The position numbers were made by a program, and so were the translations under genes. A DNA stretch of 64,000 bases from Roseateles depolymerans. GTDB lineage: Bacteria; Pseudomonadota; Gammaproteobacteria; Burkholderiales; Burkholderiaceae_C. Location of the stretch: NCBI GenBank assembly GCA_003241055.1, contig QFOD01000005.1:124001-188000 (forward strand), written 5' to 3'. This document shows positions 29,405 through 37,146 of the stretch, piece by piece. Position 1 is the stretch's first letter. The number at the start of each line of letters is the position of its first letter. The notes beneath the pieces are model-generated. The model made no database searches. It was given only the letters and a program-made list of their open reading frames with translations, and had not been told where the DNA came from.

Positions 29405-30078
29405 GCGGCGCCGCCTTTCTCGGGGCCGGCGTAGTAGCCCAGGCCGCGCACGGTGTGCAGCAGGTCGGCGCCCAGCTTCTTGCGCAGCTGGTGCATGTAG
29501 ACGCTGATCGCGTTGCTCTCCAGCTCCTCGCCCCAGCCGTAGAGGCGGTCTTCCAGCTGGGCACGCGACACGATGGCGCCGGGCCGCTCCAGCAGCGCCT
29601 CCAGCAGCGCGAACTCGCGGGCCGACAGTAGGATGGGGCGGCCGGCGCGCGTCACCTCGCGGGTGGCGGGGTCCAGGCGCAGGTCGGCCACTTCCAGCTG
29701 CGGGCTGGCGCGGCCGCCCTGGTGGCGCCGCGTGACCGCGCGCAGCCGGGCCAGCAGCTCGTCGAGTTCGAAGGGCTTGATCAGGTAGTCGTCCGCGCCG
29801 GCGTCAAGACCTGCCACCTTGTCGCTGAGGGCGTCGCGGGCGGTCAGCACGATCACCGGCGTGGCATCGCCGCGGGCGCGCAGCGCCTTCAGCACCTCGA
29901 TGCCGCTGCGCCGCGGCAGGCCCAGGTCCAGCAGCACGGCGTCGAAACGTTCGGTGGTGAGCGCCGCATCGGCGGCCTGGCCGTCGCGCACCCAGTCGGC
30001 CGCAAAGCCCTGGCGGCGCAGCGCTTCGCGCAGCGTGTCGCCGATCATGGAATCGTCTTCGACGAGTAGGAGTCGCAT
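29401..30078 (-). CDS. Two-component response regulator, OmpR/QseB-like
   Basis: 225 residues: receiver with acidic pair ED at residues 7-8, phosphorylated Asp51 (AVLLDLGLP), Thr/Lys switch residues (VLTARDA; YLIKPFE), and a winged-helix C-terminal domain (ISVYMHQLRKKLGADLLHTVRGLGYYAG). First gene of the minus-strand unit RR-HK-HtrA-small exported protein. Its promoter lies in the gap shared with the divergently transcribed manganese riboswitch unit. Confidence 0.95.
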   Translation of the reverse strand: MRLLLVEDDSMIGDTLREALRRQGFAADWVRDGQAADAALTTERFDAVLLDLGLPRRSGIEVLKALRARGDATPVIVLTARDALSDKVAGLDAGADDYLIKPFELDELLARLRAVTRRHQGGRASPQLEVADLRLDPATREVTRAGRPILLSAREFALLEALLERPGAIVSRAQLEDRLYGWGEELESNAISVYMHQLRKKLGADLLHTVRGLGYYAGPEKGGAA

Positions 30079-30157
30079 CTGCCGGGTGGAACTCGGTTCG
30101 GGGCTGGCGATTCTGGCAGGCTAGGCAAGACCCGGCAGCCGGCCCGGGGGGCTGGGC

Positions 30158-30163
30158 TATAGT
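30158..30163 (+). promoter_or_regulatory. -10 box of the riboswitch transcript
   Basis: TATAGT at 30158-30163 is placed so that transcription would begin about 30170, right at the conserved 5' edge of the riboswitch. No good -35 hexamer is seen. Confidence 0.5.
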
Positions 30164-30170
30164 CCGTCCC

Positions 30171-30350
30171 TCGTCATTGGGGAGTAGCCGCCCTGCACCC
30201 CGCAGGGGCCTGCGTCAACACACTTGGCCGACACCGCGTGTCGCCATGGCGCAGGCAGCATCCAGCCTGGCAAGACCTTTGACCGCGCCACCACCGGATT
30301 GGGCCGGGGGTGCGGCGTGGTCTCTGGTTGTTCGTGCCGGCCCGTGGAGA
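30171..30350 (+). ncRNA. yybP-ykoY manganese riboswitch with expression platform
   Basis: The 5' side has the hallmark GGGGAGTAGC (30179-30188), and the 3' side of the aptamer has CAAGACCTTTGACCG (30271-30285), as in betaproteobacterial members; the aptamer ends near 30286. These RNAs bind Mn2+ and turn on exporters of the UPF0016/MntP/TerC type, which is what follows. Just downstream, GGGCCGG (30301-30307) can pair with CCGGCCC (30337-30343), directly against the GGAGA ribosome site (30346-30350), so translational control is a reasonable inference. Confidence 0.88.
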
Positions 30351-30358
30351 TCCCTTTC

Positions 30359-30931
30359 GTGGAAGCCTTTCTCGTATCCACCGGCGTCGTCGCGCTCGGT
30401 GAAATGGGCGACAAGACGCAGCTGCTGGCCATCGTGCTGGCTGCGACCTTCCGGCGCCCGATTCCCATCATCCTCGGCATCTTCGTCGCCACGCTGGTCA
30501 ACCATGCGGCGGCCGGTGCGGTCGGCGGCTGGGTCGCGCATGCACTGGGGCCGGACATCCTGCGCTGGGTGATCGGCCTGTCCTTCCTGGCCATGGCCGG
30601 CTGGATCCTGATTCCCGACAAGATCGACGAGGAAGACGCTGCCGCCACGCGCCGCTTCGGCGTGTTTGGCACCACGGTGATCGCGTTCTTCATGGCCGAG
30701 ATGGGCGACAAGACCCAGATCGCGACCGTGGCGCTGGCCGCGCGCTTTCCCGAGATCGTGCAGGTGGTGATGGGTACGACGCTGGGCATGATGCTGGCCA
30801 ATGTGCCGGCGGTCTTCCTGGGCGACAAAATCGCGAAGAAGGTGTCCATGCAACTGGTGCACGGCATTGCGGCCGTCATCTTCGCGATCCTGGGCCTGCT
30901 GACGCTCTTCAACGTCGGCCAACTGTTCTGA
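30359..30931 (+). CDS. UPF0016/TMEM165-family manganese exporter
   Basis: 190 residues, six membrane helices in two homologous halves. Each half carries the family's metal motif E-x-G-D-K-T: VVALGEMGDKTQLLAIVLAA near the start and FMAEMGDKTQIATVALAA near residue 120. Bacterial members (MneA/MntX type) pump Mn2+ out. GTG 30359 is chosen because the family begins with MEAFLVSTG and GGAGA is 8 bases upstream; a GTG at 30344 would overlap the predicted ribosome site. Preceded by a manganese riboswitch and followed 11 bases later by a CDF exporter gene. Confidence 0.92.
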   Translation: MEAFLVSTGVVALGEMGDKTQLLAIVLAATFRRPIPIILGIFVATLVNHAAAGAVGGWVAHALGPDILRWVIGLSFLAMAGWILIPDKIDEEDAAATRRFGVFGTTVIAFFMAEMGDKTQIATVALAARFPEIVQVVMGTTLGMMLANVPAVFLGDKIAKKVSMQLVHGIAAVIFAILGLLTLFNVGQLF

Positions 30932-30942
30932 GAACCTGACCC

Positions 30943-31929
30943 ATGCACACCCACGACCTGAGCGCCTGGCAGCACGACCATGTCTTCGACGCCGGCAACG
31001 CGGCCGCCGAGCGCAGCACGCGCTGGGTGTTGTGGCTGACCGCCGCGATGATGGTGGCCGAGATCGCGGCGGGCTGGTTCTTCAACTCCATGGCCTTGCT
31101 GGCCGACGGCTTCCACATGAGCAGCCATGCGGTGGCCATAGGCCTGAGCGCCTTTGCCTACACGGCCGCGCGCCGGCTCGTGCAGGACCCGCGCTATGCC
31201 TTCGGCACCTGGAAGATCGAGGTGCTGGGGGGCTTTGCGAGCGCGGTGTTCCTGCTCGTCATCGTGGCGCTGATGCTCTACGGCTCGGTGGAGCGCCTGT
31301 TCCGTCCCGAGGCCATCCATTACCCCGAGGCCATGGCCATCGCCGCCATCGGCCTGGGCGTGAACCTGGTGTCGGCCTGGCTGCTGGGGGCCGCCCACCA
31401 CCACGGACACGACCATGGCCACCACCACGGGCATGCGCATGACCATCCGCACGACCACCACCACGACCTCAACCTCAAGTCCGCCTACGTGCATGTGCTG
31501 GCCGATGCGGCCACCTCGGTGGCGGCGCTGGTGGCACTGGCGGGTGGCTGGCTGTACGGCTGGAGCTGGCTGGATCCGGTGATGGGCATCATCGGGGCGG
31601 TCGTCGTGGCGGCCTGGGCGAAGAACCTGATCGGCGAGACGGCCAAGGTGCTGCTGGACCGCGAGATGGATGCCCCGGTGGTGGAGGAGATCCGCGAGGT
31701 CATCGCCGAGCAGGGGGCTGCCGGCCACACCCTGATTGCCGACCTGCATGTGTGGCGAGTCGGCAAGGCGAGCTATTCATGCGCGCTCAGCCTGGTCACG
31801 CATGATCTGACCCTCACGCCGGCCGAGGTGCGCCGCTGGCTGTCGGTGCACGAGGAGATCGTGCACACGACGGTGGAGATCCAGCACTGCGACGACGAGC
31901 GCGCCGCCGTGCCGGGGGCTCAGGCGTAG
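30943..31929 (+). CDS. Cation diffusion facilitator metal exporter (DmeF-like)
   Basis: 328 residues, six membrane helices plus a soluble C-terminal domain. The metal site residues are in helix 2 (LLADGFHMSSH: Asp and His of the HxxxD-type site) and helix 5 (HVLADAATS). Between helices 4 and 5 a very His-rich loop (about residues 148-174) with HHHGHDHGHHHGH precedes DLNLKSAYVHVLADA. This architecture matches DmeF, known for Co/Ni efflux, but the gene is 11 bases behind the Mn exporter under one Mn riboswitch, so a role in Mn export is likely here (inference). Its end overlaps the convergent lysR gene by 10 bases. Confidence 0.93.
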   Translation: MHTHDLSAWQHDHVFDAGNAAAERSTRWVLWLTAAMMVAEIAAGWFFNSMALLADGFHMSSHAVAIGLSAFAYTAARRLVQDPRYAFGTWKIEVLGGFASAVFLLVIVALMLYGSVERLFRPEAIHYPEAMAIAAIGLGVNLVSAWLLGAAHHHGHDHGHHHGHAHDHPHDHHHDLNLKSAYVHVLADAATSVAALVALAGGWLYGWSWLDPVMGIIGAVVVAAWAKNLIGETAKVLLDREMDAPVVEEIREVIAEQGAAGHTLIADLHVWRVGKASYSCALSLVTHDLTLTPAEVRRWLSVHEEIVHTTVEIQHCDDERAAVPGAQA

Positions 31930-32882
31930 AACTCGGGCGGCAGCTGCGGCACCACGTAGCGCAGGTGCTCGCGACAGCCCTGCAGGCGCTCGTCGGTGAC
32001 CTGCTCGCCCAGGAAATCCAGAAAGCGGCGCACCGCCGGCGCCTGGCCGCGGCGTGACGGGAACACCGCATGCACCAGGGCGGGCGGCGGTACCCAGCCG
32101 GGCAGCACCTGCTGCAGTTGGCCGGCGTCGATCTCGGCCTGCACCATGAAGTCCGGCAGCATCGCCATGCCGGTGCCTGCGACCACTGCCGTCTTCAGCG
32201 TGAGCAGATCGTCCGCCACGTAGACGGGCTGGTGGGCGAGCTCGTGGCGCTGGCCCTGCGGCCCCAGCAGCGGCCACTGGCTGCAGCCGTCCACCGCCGA
32301 CATCGCCAGCGTGGGCAGTTGCTGCAAGGCCTCGGGGGTGGCCGGCGCGCCATGGTGCGCCAGCAGCTTGGGGCTGGCCACCAGCAGGCCGAAGCTGCGC
32401 CCCAGGCGTTTCACCACCAGGCTGCCGCTGTCCTGCAGCGAGGTGCGCACCCGCACGGCGATGTCCAGCCCCTCCTGCACCAGGTCCACTGCGCGGTTGG
32501 TGACCTGCATCTCCACCCGAACCTGCGGATGGCGGGCCATGAACAGCGGCAGCAGGGCGCCGATCACGCCCTGGGCCAGCGACACCGGGCAGGCCAGGCG
32601 CACGGTGCCGCGCGGCTCGCTCTGCACCTGGGCGATGGCTTCGCCGGCGGCGTCGGCGGCCTCGCGCATCGCCACGCAATGGCGGTGATAGAGCTCGCCC
32701 GCCTCGGTCAGCGACAGCTTCCGGGTGGTGCGTTGCAGCAGCCGCACGCCCAGCCGTGCCTCCAGCTCGGCCACGCGGCGCGACAGCTTGGACTTGGGCA
32801 GGCCCAGCACCCGGGCGGCCGCGGAAAAGCCGCCCCGGTCCACCACCTCGGCGAAATAGGCCATGTCGTTCAGGTCTTGCAT
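31920..32882 (-). CDS. LysR-family transcriptional regulator
   Basis: 320 residues: N-terminal winged HTH (DMAYFAEVVDRGGFSAAARVLGLPKSKLSRRVAELEARLGVRLLQRTTRKLSLTEAG, split conceptually at the linker) and a periplasmic-binding-like effector domain. The closest named subgroup by sequence is the CrgA/DsdC-like set that often controls divergent oxidoreductases. It is divergent from the azoreductase gene across 106 bases that hold two inverted repeats, so it probably regulates that gene and itself. Confidence 0.93.
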   Translation of the reverse strand: MQDLNDMAYFAEVVDRGGFSAAARVLGLPKSKLSRRVAELEARLGVRLLQRTTRKLSLTEAGELYHRHCVAMREAADAAGEAIAQVQSEPRGTVRLACPVSLAQGVIGALLPLFMARHPQVRVEMQVTNRAVDLVQEGLDIAVRVRTSLQDSGSLVVKRLGRSFGLLVASPKLLAHHGAPATPEALQQLPTLAMSAVDGCSQWPLLGPQGQRHELAHQPVYVADDLLTLKTAVVAGTGMAMLPDFMVQAEIDAGQLQQVLPGWVPPPALVHAVFPSRRGQAPAVRRFLDFLGEQVTDERLQGCREHLRYVVPQLPPEFYA

Positions 32883-32900
32883 GGATCGTTCTGCATTTGG

Positions 32901-32965
32901 GACAAGCAGTTCTGATCTTGTCGACTAATCGATGGGCTGTCTTGCTGAGAGGATGAATACATCCT
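32901..32965. promoter_or_regulatory. Inverted repeats between lysR and azoreductase genes
   Basis: GACAAG (32901-32906) with CTTGTC (32917-32922), and AGGATG (32950-32955) with CATCCT (32960-32965) separated by AATA. LysR-type regulators bind such dyads in shared promoters. Which dyad is the operator is not known. Confidence 0.45.
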
Positions 32966-32988
32966 GAATTTCGATGGAGATGTCTCTG

Positions 32989-33618
32989 ATGAAACTGCTG
33001 CAAATCGATTCCAGCCCGCTGGGCGATGCCTCCGTGTCGCGCCAGTTGACGCGCAAGATCACCGCCCGTTGGCTGGCCGAGCATGCCGGTACGACGGTCG
33101 AGATCCTGGATCTCGCGGCCACGCCGCCGTCCCACCTGGACGCCCAGGTGCTGGCACCGCGTTTCGGCGTGGCGGCCGCGGACCTGACCGAGGGGCAGCG
33201 CCGCGAGCACGAGCTGACGGAGCAACTGCTGGCGCAGTTCCTGGCCGCCGATGTCGTCGTCATCGGTGCGCCCATGTACAACTTCTCCGTGCCCAGCCAG
33301 CTCAAGGCCTGGATCGACCGTATCGCCCAGGCGGGGCGCACCTTCCGCTACACCGAGAAGGGCCCCGAGGGGCTGGTCACCGGCAAGACGGTCATCGTCG
33401 CCTCGACGCGAGGCGGCCGCTACGGCCATGGCGGCGCCCCCGAGGCGCTGGAACACCAGGAAAGCTATCTGCGCGCCGTGTTCGGCTTTCTGGGCGTGAC
33501 CGACCTGCGCATCGTGCGTGCCGAGGGCGTGTCCATGGGGGACGAGGTTCGCAACCAGGCGCTGGCCGAGGCCGAGCAGGCCATCGCGGCGGCGGCCCGC
33601 GTGGCCCAGCCGGCCTGA
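32989..33618 (+). CDS. azoR: FMN-dependent NADH azoreductase / quinone reductase (AzoR-like)
   Basis: 209 residues, flavodoxin-like fold. FMN-binding blocks are visible: [22 protein letters not shown] at the start (phosphate loop), [31 protein letters not shown] in the middle, and STRGGRYG for the isoalloxazine side. These homodimeric cytosolic enzymes reduce quinones and azo compounds with NAD(P)H and protect against thiol-reactive electrophiles. ATG 32989 is used because GGAG (32977-32980) is correctly spaced and the family start is MKLLQIDSS; two ATGs lie just upstream in frame. Confidence 0.93.
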   Translation: MKLLQIDSSPLGDASVSRQLTRKITARWLAEHAGTTVEILDLAATPPSHLDAQVLAPRFGVAAADLTEGQRREHELTEQLLAQFLAADVVVIGAPMYNFSVPSQLKAWIDRIAQAGRTFRYTEKGPEGLVTGKTVIVASTRGGRYGHGGAPEALEHQESYLRAVFGFLGVTDLRIVRAEGVSMGDEVRNQALAEAEQAIAAAARVAQPA

Positions 33619-33629
33619 CGCGCGGAGGG

Positions 33630-33651
33630 CAGGGCGCCCTGTGGCGCCCTG
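33630..33651 (+). terminator. Hairpin after the azoreductase gene
   Basis: CAGGGCGCC (33630-33638) pairs perfectly with GGCGCCCTG (33643-33651) around a CTGT loop, 11 bases after the stop. Only a mixed GATGAAATCTT follows, so it is a weak intrinsic terminator or a stabilising structure. Confidence 0.5.
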
Positions 33652-33759
33652 ATGAAATCTTGACCTTTGTTCACGTGGCCTGAATGCGGGCTTGACGCGC
33701 GCCTGCCTACAGTGGCGCATCGCCCGCCCCATCGCGGTGGTGCCGTGAAGGAACCAGCC

Positions 33760-33939
33760 ATGCATGACCGTCGACCCAGCCCGCCGTCTTCAACGGCGCT
33801 GGCGCGCCCGCGAGCGCAGGGTCAGGTCTCGCGGCTGTGTCAGACCGGCCCCGCTCCGCGGGCGGATCTGCCCCGGACTGCAACGGCCGGGGGCGCGGAC
33901 TGGATGGACGCCTGGATCGCCCGCCCGGCGCGGCGTTGA
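33760..33939 (+). CDS. Hypothetical 59-residue protein
   Basis: A short frame starting ATG 33760 with AAGGA (33746-33750) seven bases before the next codon region, a good ribosome site. The peptide is Arg/Pro/Ala-rich (MHDRRPSPPSSTALARP at the start) and ends GADWMDAWIARPARR. No signal peptide or membrane helix, no recognised family. Compositional bias in a high-GC genome makes a chance ORF possible; the ribosome site is the main support. Confidence 0.35.
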   Translation: MHDRRPSPPSSTALARPRAQGQVSRLCQTGPAPRADLPRTATAGGADWMDAWIARPARR

Positions 33940-33949
33940 GCCTCGCGGC

Positions 33950-34129
33950 TCAGTCCTCGCCGGCCGGCTCGGCCCCGGCCGCCTGCAGCAGTTCGGTCAG
34001 CACCGAACGGTGGCAGCGGCCGGGCTGCTCGCAGTAGCAGCCCAGCGAGAAATTCGCCTGGCACGACAGCGTCGCCAGTGGCGCGATGAACACGACGCCA
34101 GCAGGCCGCGTGCGTGCGGCCTTCGCGAC
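33950..34129 (-). pseudogene. Remnant of a DUF488-like gene (C-terminal end only)
   Basis: A minus-strand frame closed by a stop at 34132-34130 on one side and TGA at 33952-33950 on the other. It translates to about 59 residues containing VFIAPLATLSCQANFSLGCYCE and then RCHRSVLTELLQAAGA. The SLGCYC...RCHRSVL pattern resembles the C-terminus of DUF488-type proteins (small proteins of uncertain function, about 120-190 residues). No N-terminal half is found in any upstream frame before the divergent gntR gene, so this looks like a decayed or truncated copy. A GTG at 34093 could still start a 47-residue peptide. Confidence 0.5.
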
Positions 34130-34207
34130 CTACTGTCGTAGTGTTTGCAGGCACTGGTGCGTCGTTGCGGTGCGTTGCGCACTGTCGGCGCACGCGGCGC
34201 GCACGAG

Positions 34208-34233
34208 CTTGATGCGCAAGACTTGCATACAAG
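34208..34233 (+). promoter_or_regulatory. Two tandem CTTG-CAAG dyads upstream of gntR
   Basis: CTTG-N5-CAAG at 34208-34220 and CTTG-N4-CAAG at 34222-34233 lie 55-80 bases before the GntR start codon. Tandem short dyads like these are typical of operators for dimeric GntR/FadR-type regulators, so autoregulation is a reasonable inference. Confidence 0.45.
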
Positions 34234-34287
34234 ACATGTAGACGCCTGGCACGCTTCTCGCTGAGGTGGGTCAACCTCCTGCTGACC

Positions 34288-35031
34288 ATGTCTTCCAGCG
34301 AAATCGCCGACCGCATCGTGGCTGCCATCCTGGCGCAGAAGCTCGCGCCGGGCGCCCGCCTGGGCGAGCAGGCGCTGGCCATGCTGTTTGACTGCAGCCG
34401 CACGCTGGTGCGCGAGGCGCTGATGCAGCTGGCCGCGCGCGGCATCGTCACGGTCAGCTCGCGGCGCGGCTGGTTCGTCGTCCAGCCGTCCGAGGCGCAG
34501 GCCCGCGAGGCCTTCGATGCGCGCCGCGTCATCGAGACCGGGCTGATCCGCTGCGCCCAGCCCATGCAGCCGGCGCAGCAGGCCCGCCTGCGCCAGCACC
34601 TCGACGACGAGCGCGCGGCGCTGGGCGGTGGCGACATCGGTCGGCGCAGCTATCTGCTGGGCGACTTCCATGTCTGCCTGGCCGAATGCCTGGGCAACCA
34701 GTTGCTGGCCGACCTGCTGCGCGACCTGACCGCGCGCACCACGCTGATCGCGATGCTCTACCAGTCCACCCATGACGCGGTGCAGTCCTGCGCCGAGCAT
34801 GTGGAGATCGTGCAGGCGCTGGAGGCCTGTGACAGCCCCCGCGCCGAGGCGCTGATGGCTGCCCACATCGGCCAGGTGCAGCAGGCGCTGCGCCGCGCCG
34901 CGCCCGACGACGACCCGCTGGCCGAACTCAGGCAAGCCCTGGCCCCGGTCCAGCCCCCCGCATCCCCATCGGCGAGCGCCGCGCGCGACGCCACCCCTGC
35001 CTCCGCCACCTACCTAGGAGATCTGCTGTGA
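34288..35031 (+). CDS. GntR-family regulator, FCD (FadR) subfamily
   Basis: 247 residues. N-terminal winged HTH (IADRIVAAILAQKLAPGARLGEQALAMLFDCSRTLVREALMQLAARGIVTVSSRRGWFV) and an all-helical FCD ligand domain with the metal-binding pattern: ...GDFHVCLAECLGN..., then AEHVEIVQALEACD and ALMAAHIGQVQ. The C-terminal tail (about 218-240) is Pro/Ala/Ser-rich. The stop overlaps the GTG start of the solute-binding protein gene by 4 bases (35028-35031), so the regulator is coupled to the transporter it presumably controls. Confidence 0.93.
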   Translation: MSSSEIADRIVAAILAQKLAPGARLGEQALAMLFDCSRTLVREALMQLAARGIVTVSSRRGWFVVQPSEAQAREAFDARRVIETGLIRCAQPMQPAQQARLRQHLDDERAALGGGDIGRRSYLLGDFHVCLAECLGNQLLADLLRDLTARTTLIAMLYQSTHDAVQSCAEHVEIVQALEACDSPRAEALMAAHIGQVQQALRRAAPDDDPLAELRQALAPVQPPASPSASAARDATPASATYLGDLL

Positions 35032-35822
35032 GCCTGACGAAACGCCAAATCCTGTCCGCCGCCCTGGGCCTTGCACTGGCTGCCAGCGCGGGTCTCGCGC
35101 AGGCGCAGACCGCGCTGGCCGACATCCAGAAGAACAAGCTGATCAAGGTGGCCGTGCCCACCGACTACCCGCCCTACGGCTTCGTCGGCGTGGACATGGC
35201 GCCCCAGGGCCTGGACATCGACATGGCCCGCCTGATCGCCGACAAGCTGGGCGTGAAGCTGGAGCTGGTGCCGGTGTCCAGCCCCAACCGCATTCCCTAC
35301 CTGCAAAGCAGGAAGGCCGACCTGGTGATCTCCACGCTGGGCAAGAACCCGGAGCGTGAGAAGGTCATCAACTTCACGGCCGCCTACTCGCCGTTCTTCC
35401 AGGGCATCTTCGGGCCCAAGGGCAGCAAGCTCACCAGCCTGGCCGAGCTGGCCGGCAAGAGCGTGGGCGCGACCCGCGGCGCCATCGAGGACCAGGAGCT
35501 GACCAAGCTCGCGCCGGCCGGCACCGAGATCAAGCGCTTCGAGGACAACAACGCGACCGTCGCCGCCTTCGTCGCGCACCAGACCCAGTTCATCGCGACC
35601 GGCGTGTCGGTGGCCGAGGTGATGATGCAGCGCAACCCCGCGCTGGGCGCCGAGTTCAAGCTGCTGCTCAAGGAGAGCCCCAACCACATCGGCGTCGCCA
35701 AGGGCGAGGACGCGCTGCTGGCCAAGGTCAACGAGATCATTGCGCAGGCCAAGGCCGCGGGCGAGCTGGACAAGCTCTCGCAGAAGTGGCTCAAGCGCCC
35801 GGCCGGCAACCTGCCGCAGTAA
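35028..35822 (+). CDS. Polar amino-acid ABC transporter, periplasmic binding protein
   Basis: 264 residues with signal peptide (MSLTKRQILSAALGLALAASAGLAQAQ). Family-3 solute-binding fold: KLIKVAVPTDYPPYGFVGVDMAPQGLDIDMARLIADKLGVKLELV, the hinge and ligand Arg region SRKADLVISTLGKNPEREKVINFTAAYSPF, and SVGATRGAIEDQELTKLAP. Ligands of this family are amino acids such as Glu, Gln, His, Arg or cystine; the exact one is not readable. GTG start at 35028. First of four transporter genes. Confidence 0.95.
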   Translation: MSLTKRQILSAALGLALAASAGLAQAQTALADIQKNKLIKVAVPTDYPPYGFVGVDMAPQGLDIDMARLIADKLGVKLELVPVSSPNRIPYLQSRKADLVISTLGKNPEREKVINFTAAYSPFFQGIFGPKGSKLTSLAELAGKSVGATRGAIEDQELTKLAPAGTEIKRFEDNNATVAAFVAHQTQFIATGVSVAEVMMQRNPALGAEFKLLLKESPNHIGVAKGEDALLAKVNEIIAQAKAAGELDKLSQKWLKRPAGNLPQ

Positions 35823-35834
35823 GGCGCGGCGGCC

Positions 35835-36503
35835 ATGGCCATCGAGCTTGATTTCGGCGCGGTGCTGGCCGAGTGGCCGCTGCTGGCCCAGGGCGTGGCC
35901 TGGACGCTGGGGCTGACCGCGGTGTCCACCGTGGCCGGCCTGGCGCTGGGCATCGCCGCGGCCTGGGCGCGCAATGAGGGGCCGGCGCCGCTGCGCTGGG
36001 GCGTGGGCCTGTATGTGGAGCTGATCCGCAACACGCCCTTCATCGTGCAGCTGTTCTTCATCTTCTTCGGTCTGCCGGCACTGGGTGTGCAGCTCAGCCC
36101 CGAGCTGGCCAGCGTGATCGCCATGGTGGTGAACCTGGGCGCCTATGCCACCGAGATCGTGCGGGCCGGCATACGAGCCACGCCGCGCGGCCAGATCGAG
36201 GCCGCGCAAAGCCTGGCCCTCACGCCGGCCCAGACCTTCGTGCACGTGGTGCTGCCGCCGGCGCTGCGGCGCGTGTGGCCGGCGCTGGTCAGCCAGATCA
36301 TCATCGTGATGCTGGGCTCGTCGGTGTGCGGCCAGATCTCCACCGAGGAGCTGAATCAGGCGGCCAACCTGATCCAGAGCCGCAACTTCCGCGCGTTCGA
36401 GTCCTTCATCGTCGCGGCCTCGCTGTATCTGCTGCTGGCGATGACGCTGCGCCGCGTGCTGAACGAAGCCGGCCGCCGCTGGCTGGGAGGCACCCATGGT
36501 TGA
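35835..36503 (+). CDS. Amino-acid ABC transporter permease (HisM/GlnP family), first subunit
   Basis: 222 residues, about five membrane helices. The N-terminal TLGLTAVSTVAGLALGIAAAWAR and YVELIRNTPFIVQLFFIFFGLPALG are the family signature; the EAA loop that contacts the ATPase is EAAQSLALTPAQTFVHVVLPPALRRVWPAL. It starts 12 bases after the binding-protein gene and overlaps the second permease by 8 bases. Confidence 0.95.
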   Translation: MAIELDFGAVLAEWPLLAQGVAWTLGLTAVSTVAGLALGIAAAWARNEGPAPLRWGVGLYVELIRNTPFIVQLFFIFFGLPALGVQLSPELASVIAMVVNLGAYATEIVRAGIRATPRGQIEAAQSLALTPAQTFVHVVLPPALRRVWPALVSQIIIVMLGSSVCGQISTEELNQAANLIQSRNFRAFESFIVAASLYLLLAMTLRRVLNEAGRRWLGGTHG

Positions 36504-37146
36504 GTTCACCGTCTGGGACATCCTGCGCAACCTGCTGCTGGCCGCGCGCTGGACCGTGGGCCTGTCGCTGCTGGCCTTCGTCGGCGGCGGCCTGCTGGGG
36601 CTGGCGCTGCTGCTGTGGCGCCAGAACCCGGGGCGTGCGCCGCGCCGCCTGGTGGCCGCCTATGTGCAGGTCTTCCAGGGAACGCCGCTGCTGACCCAGC
36701 TCTTTCTCGCCTACTTCGGCCTGGCCTTCATCGGGGTGGACACCTCGGCCTGGACGTCGGCCGCGCTGGCGCTGTCGCTCTACACCAGCGCCTACCTCAC
36801 CGAGATCTGGCAGGGCTGCGTGCTGGCCGTGCCGCGCGGCCAGTGGGAGGCCGCCGAGAGCCTGGCGATGAGCCGGGGCCAGCTCTTGCGCCATGTGGTG
36901 CTGCCGCAGGCCGGACGGCTGGCGGTGGCGCCGACGGTGGGCTTCCTGGTGCAGGTCATCAAGGGCACGGCGCTGGCCTCGGTGATCGGCTTCATCGAGC
37001 TCACCAAGGCCGGCACCATGATCACCAACGCCACCTTCCAGCCCTTCCTGGTCTACAGCCTGGTTGCGCTGCTGTACTTCGTGCTGTGCTTCCCCATCAG
37101 CCAGCTGGCCCGTTCACTCGAGAGGAAATGGCATGTCCCAGGTTGA
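36496..37146 (+). CDS. Amino-acid ABC transporter permease, second subunit
   Basis: 216 residues, paralogous to the preceding permease: LLLAARWTVGLSLLAFVGGGLLGLALLLWR, YVQVFQGTPLLTQLFLAYFGLAFIG, and EAA loop EAAESLAMSRGQLLRHVVLPQAGRLAVAPTVG. The two permeases probably form a heterodimer. The gene overlaps the first permease (8 bases) and the ATPase (14 bases), so the whole set is tightly coupled. Confidence 0.95.
   Translation: MVEFTVWDILRNLLLAARWTVGLSLLAFVGGGLLGLALLLWRQNPGRAPRRLVAAYVQVFQGTPLLTQLFLAYFGLAFIGVDTSAWTSAALALSLYTSAYLTEIWQGCVLAVPRGQWEAAESLAMSRGQLLRHVVLPQAGRLAVAPTVGFLVQVIKGTALASVIGFIELTKAGTMITNATFQPFLVYSLVALLYFVLCFPISQLARSLERKWHVPG

Noticed and set aside
30344..30346. GTG 30344 as start of the UPF0016 exporter
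   Set aside because: It would sit inside the predicted platform stem and before the ribosome site; family similarity and spacing favour GTG 30359.
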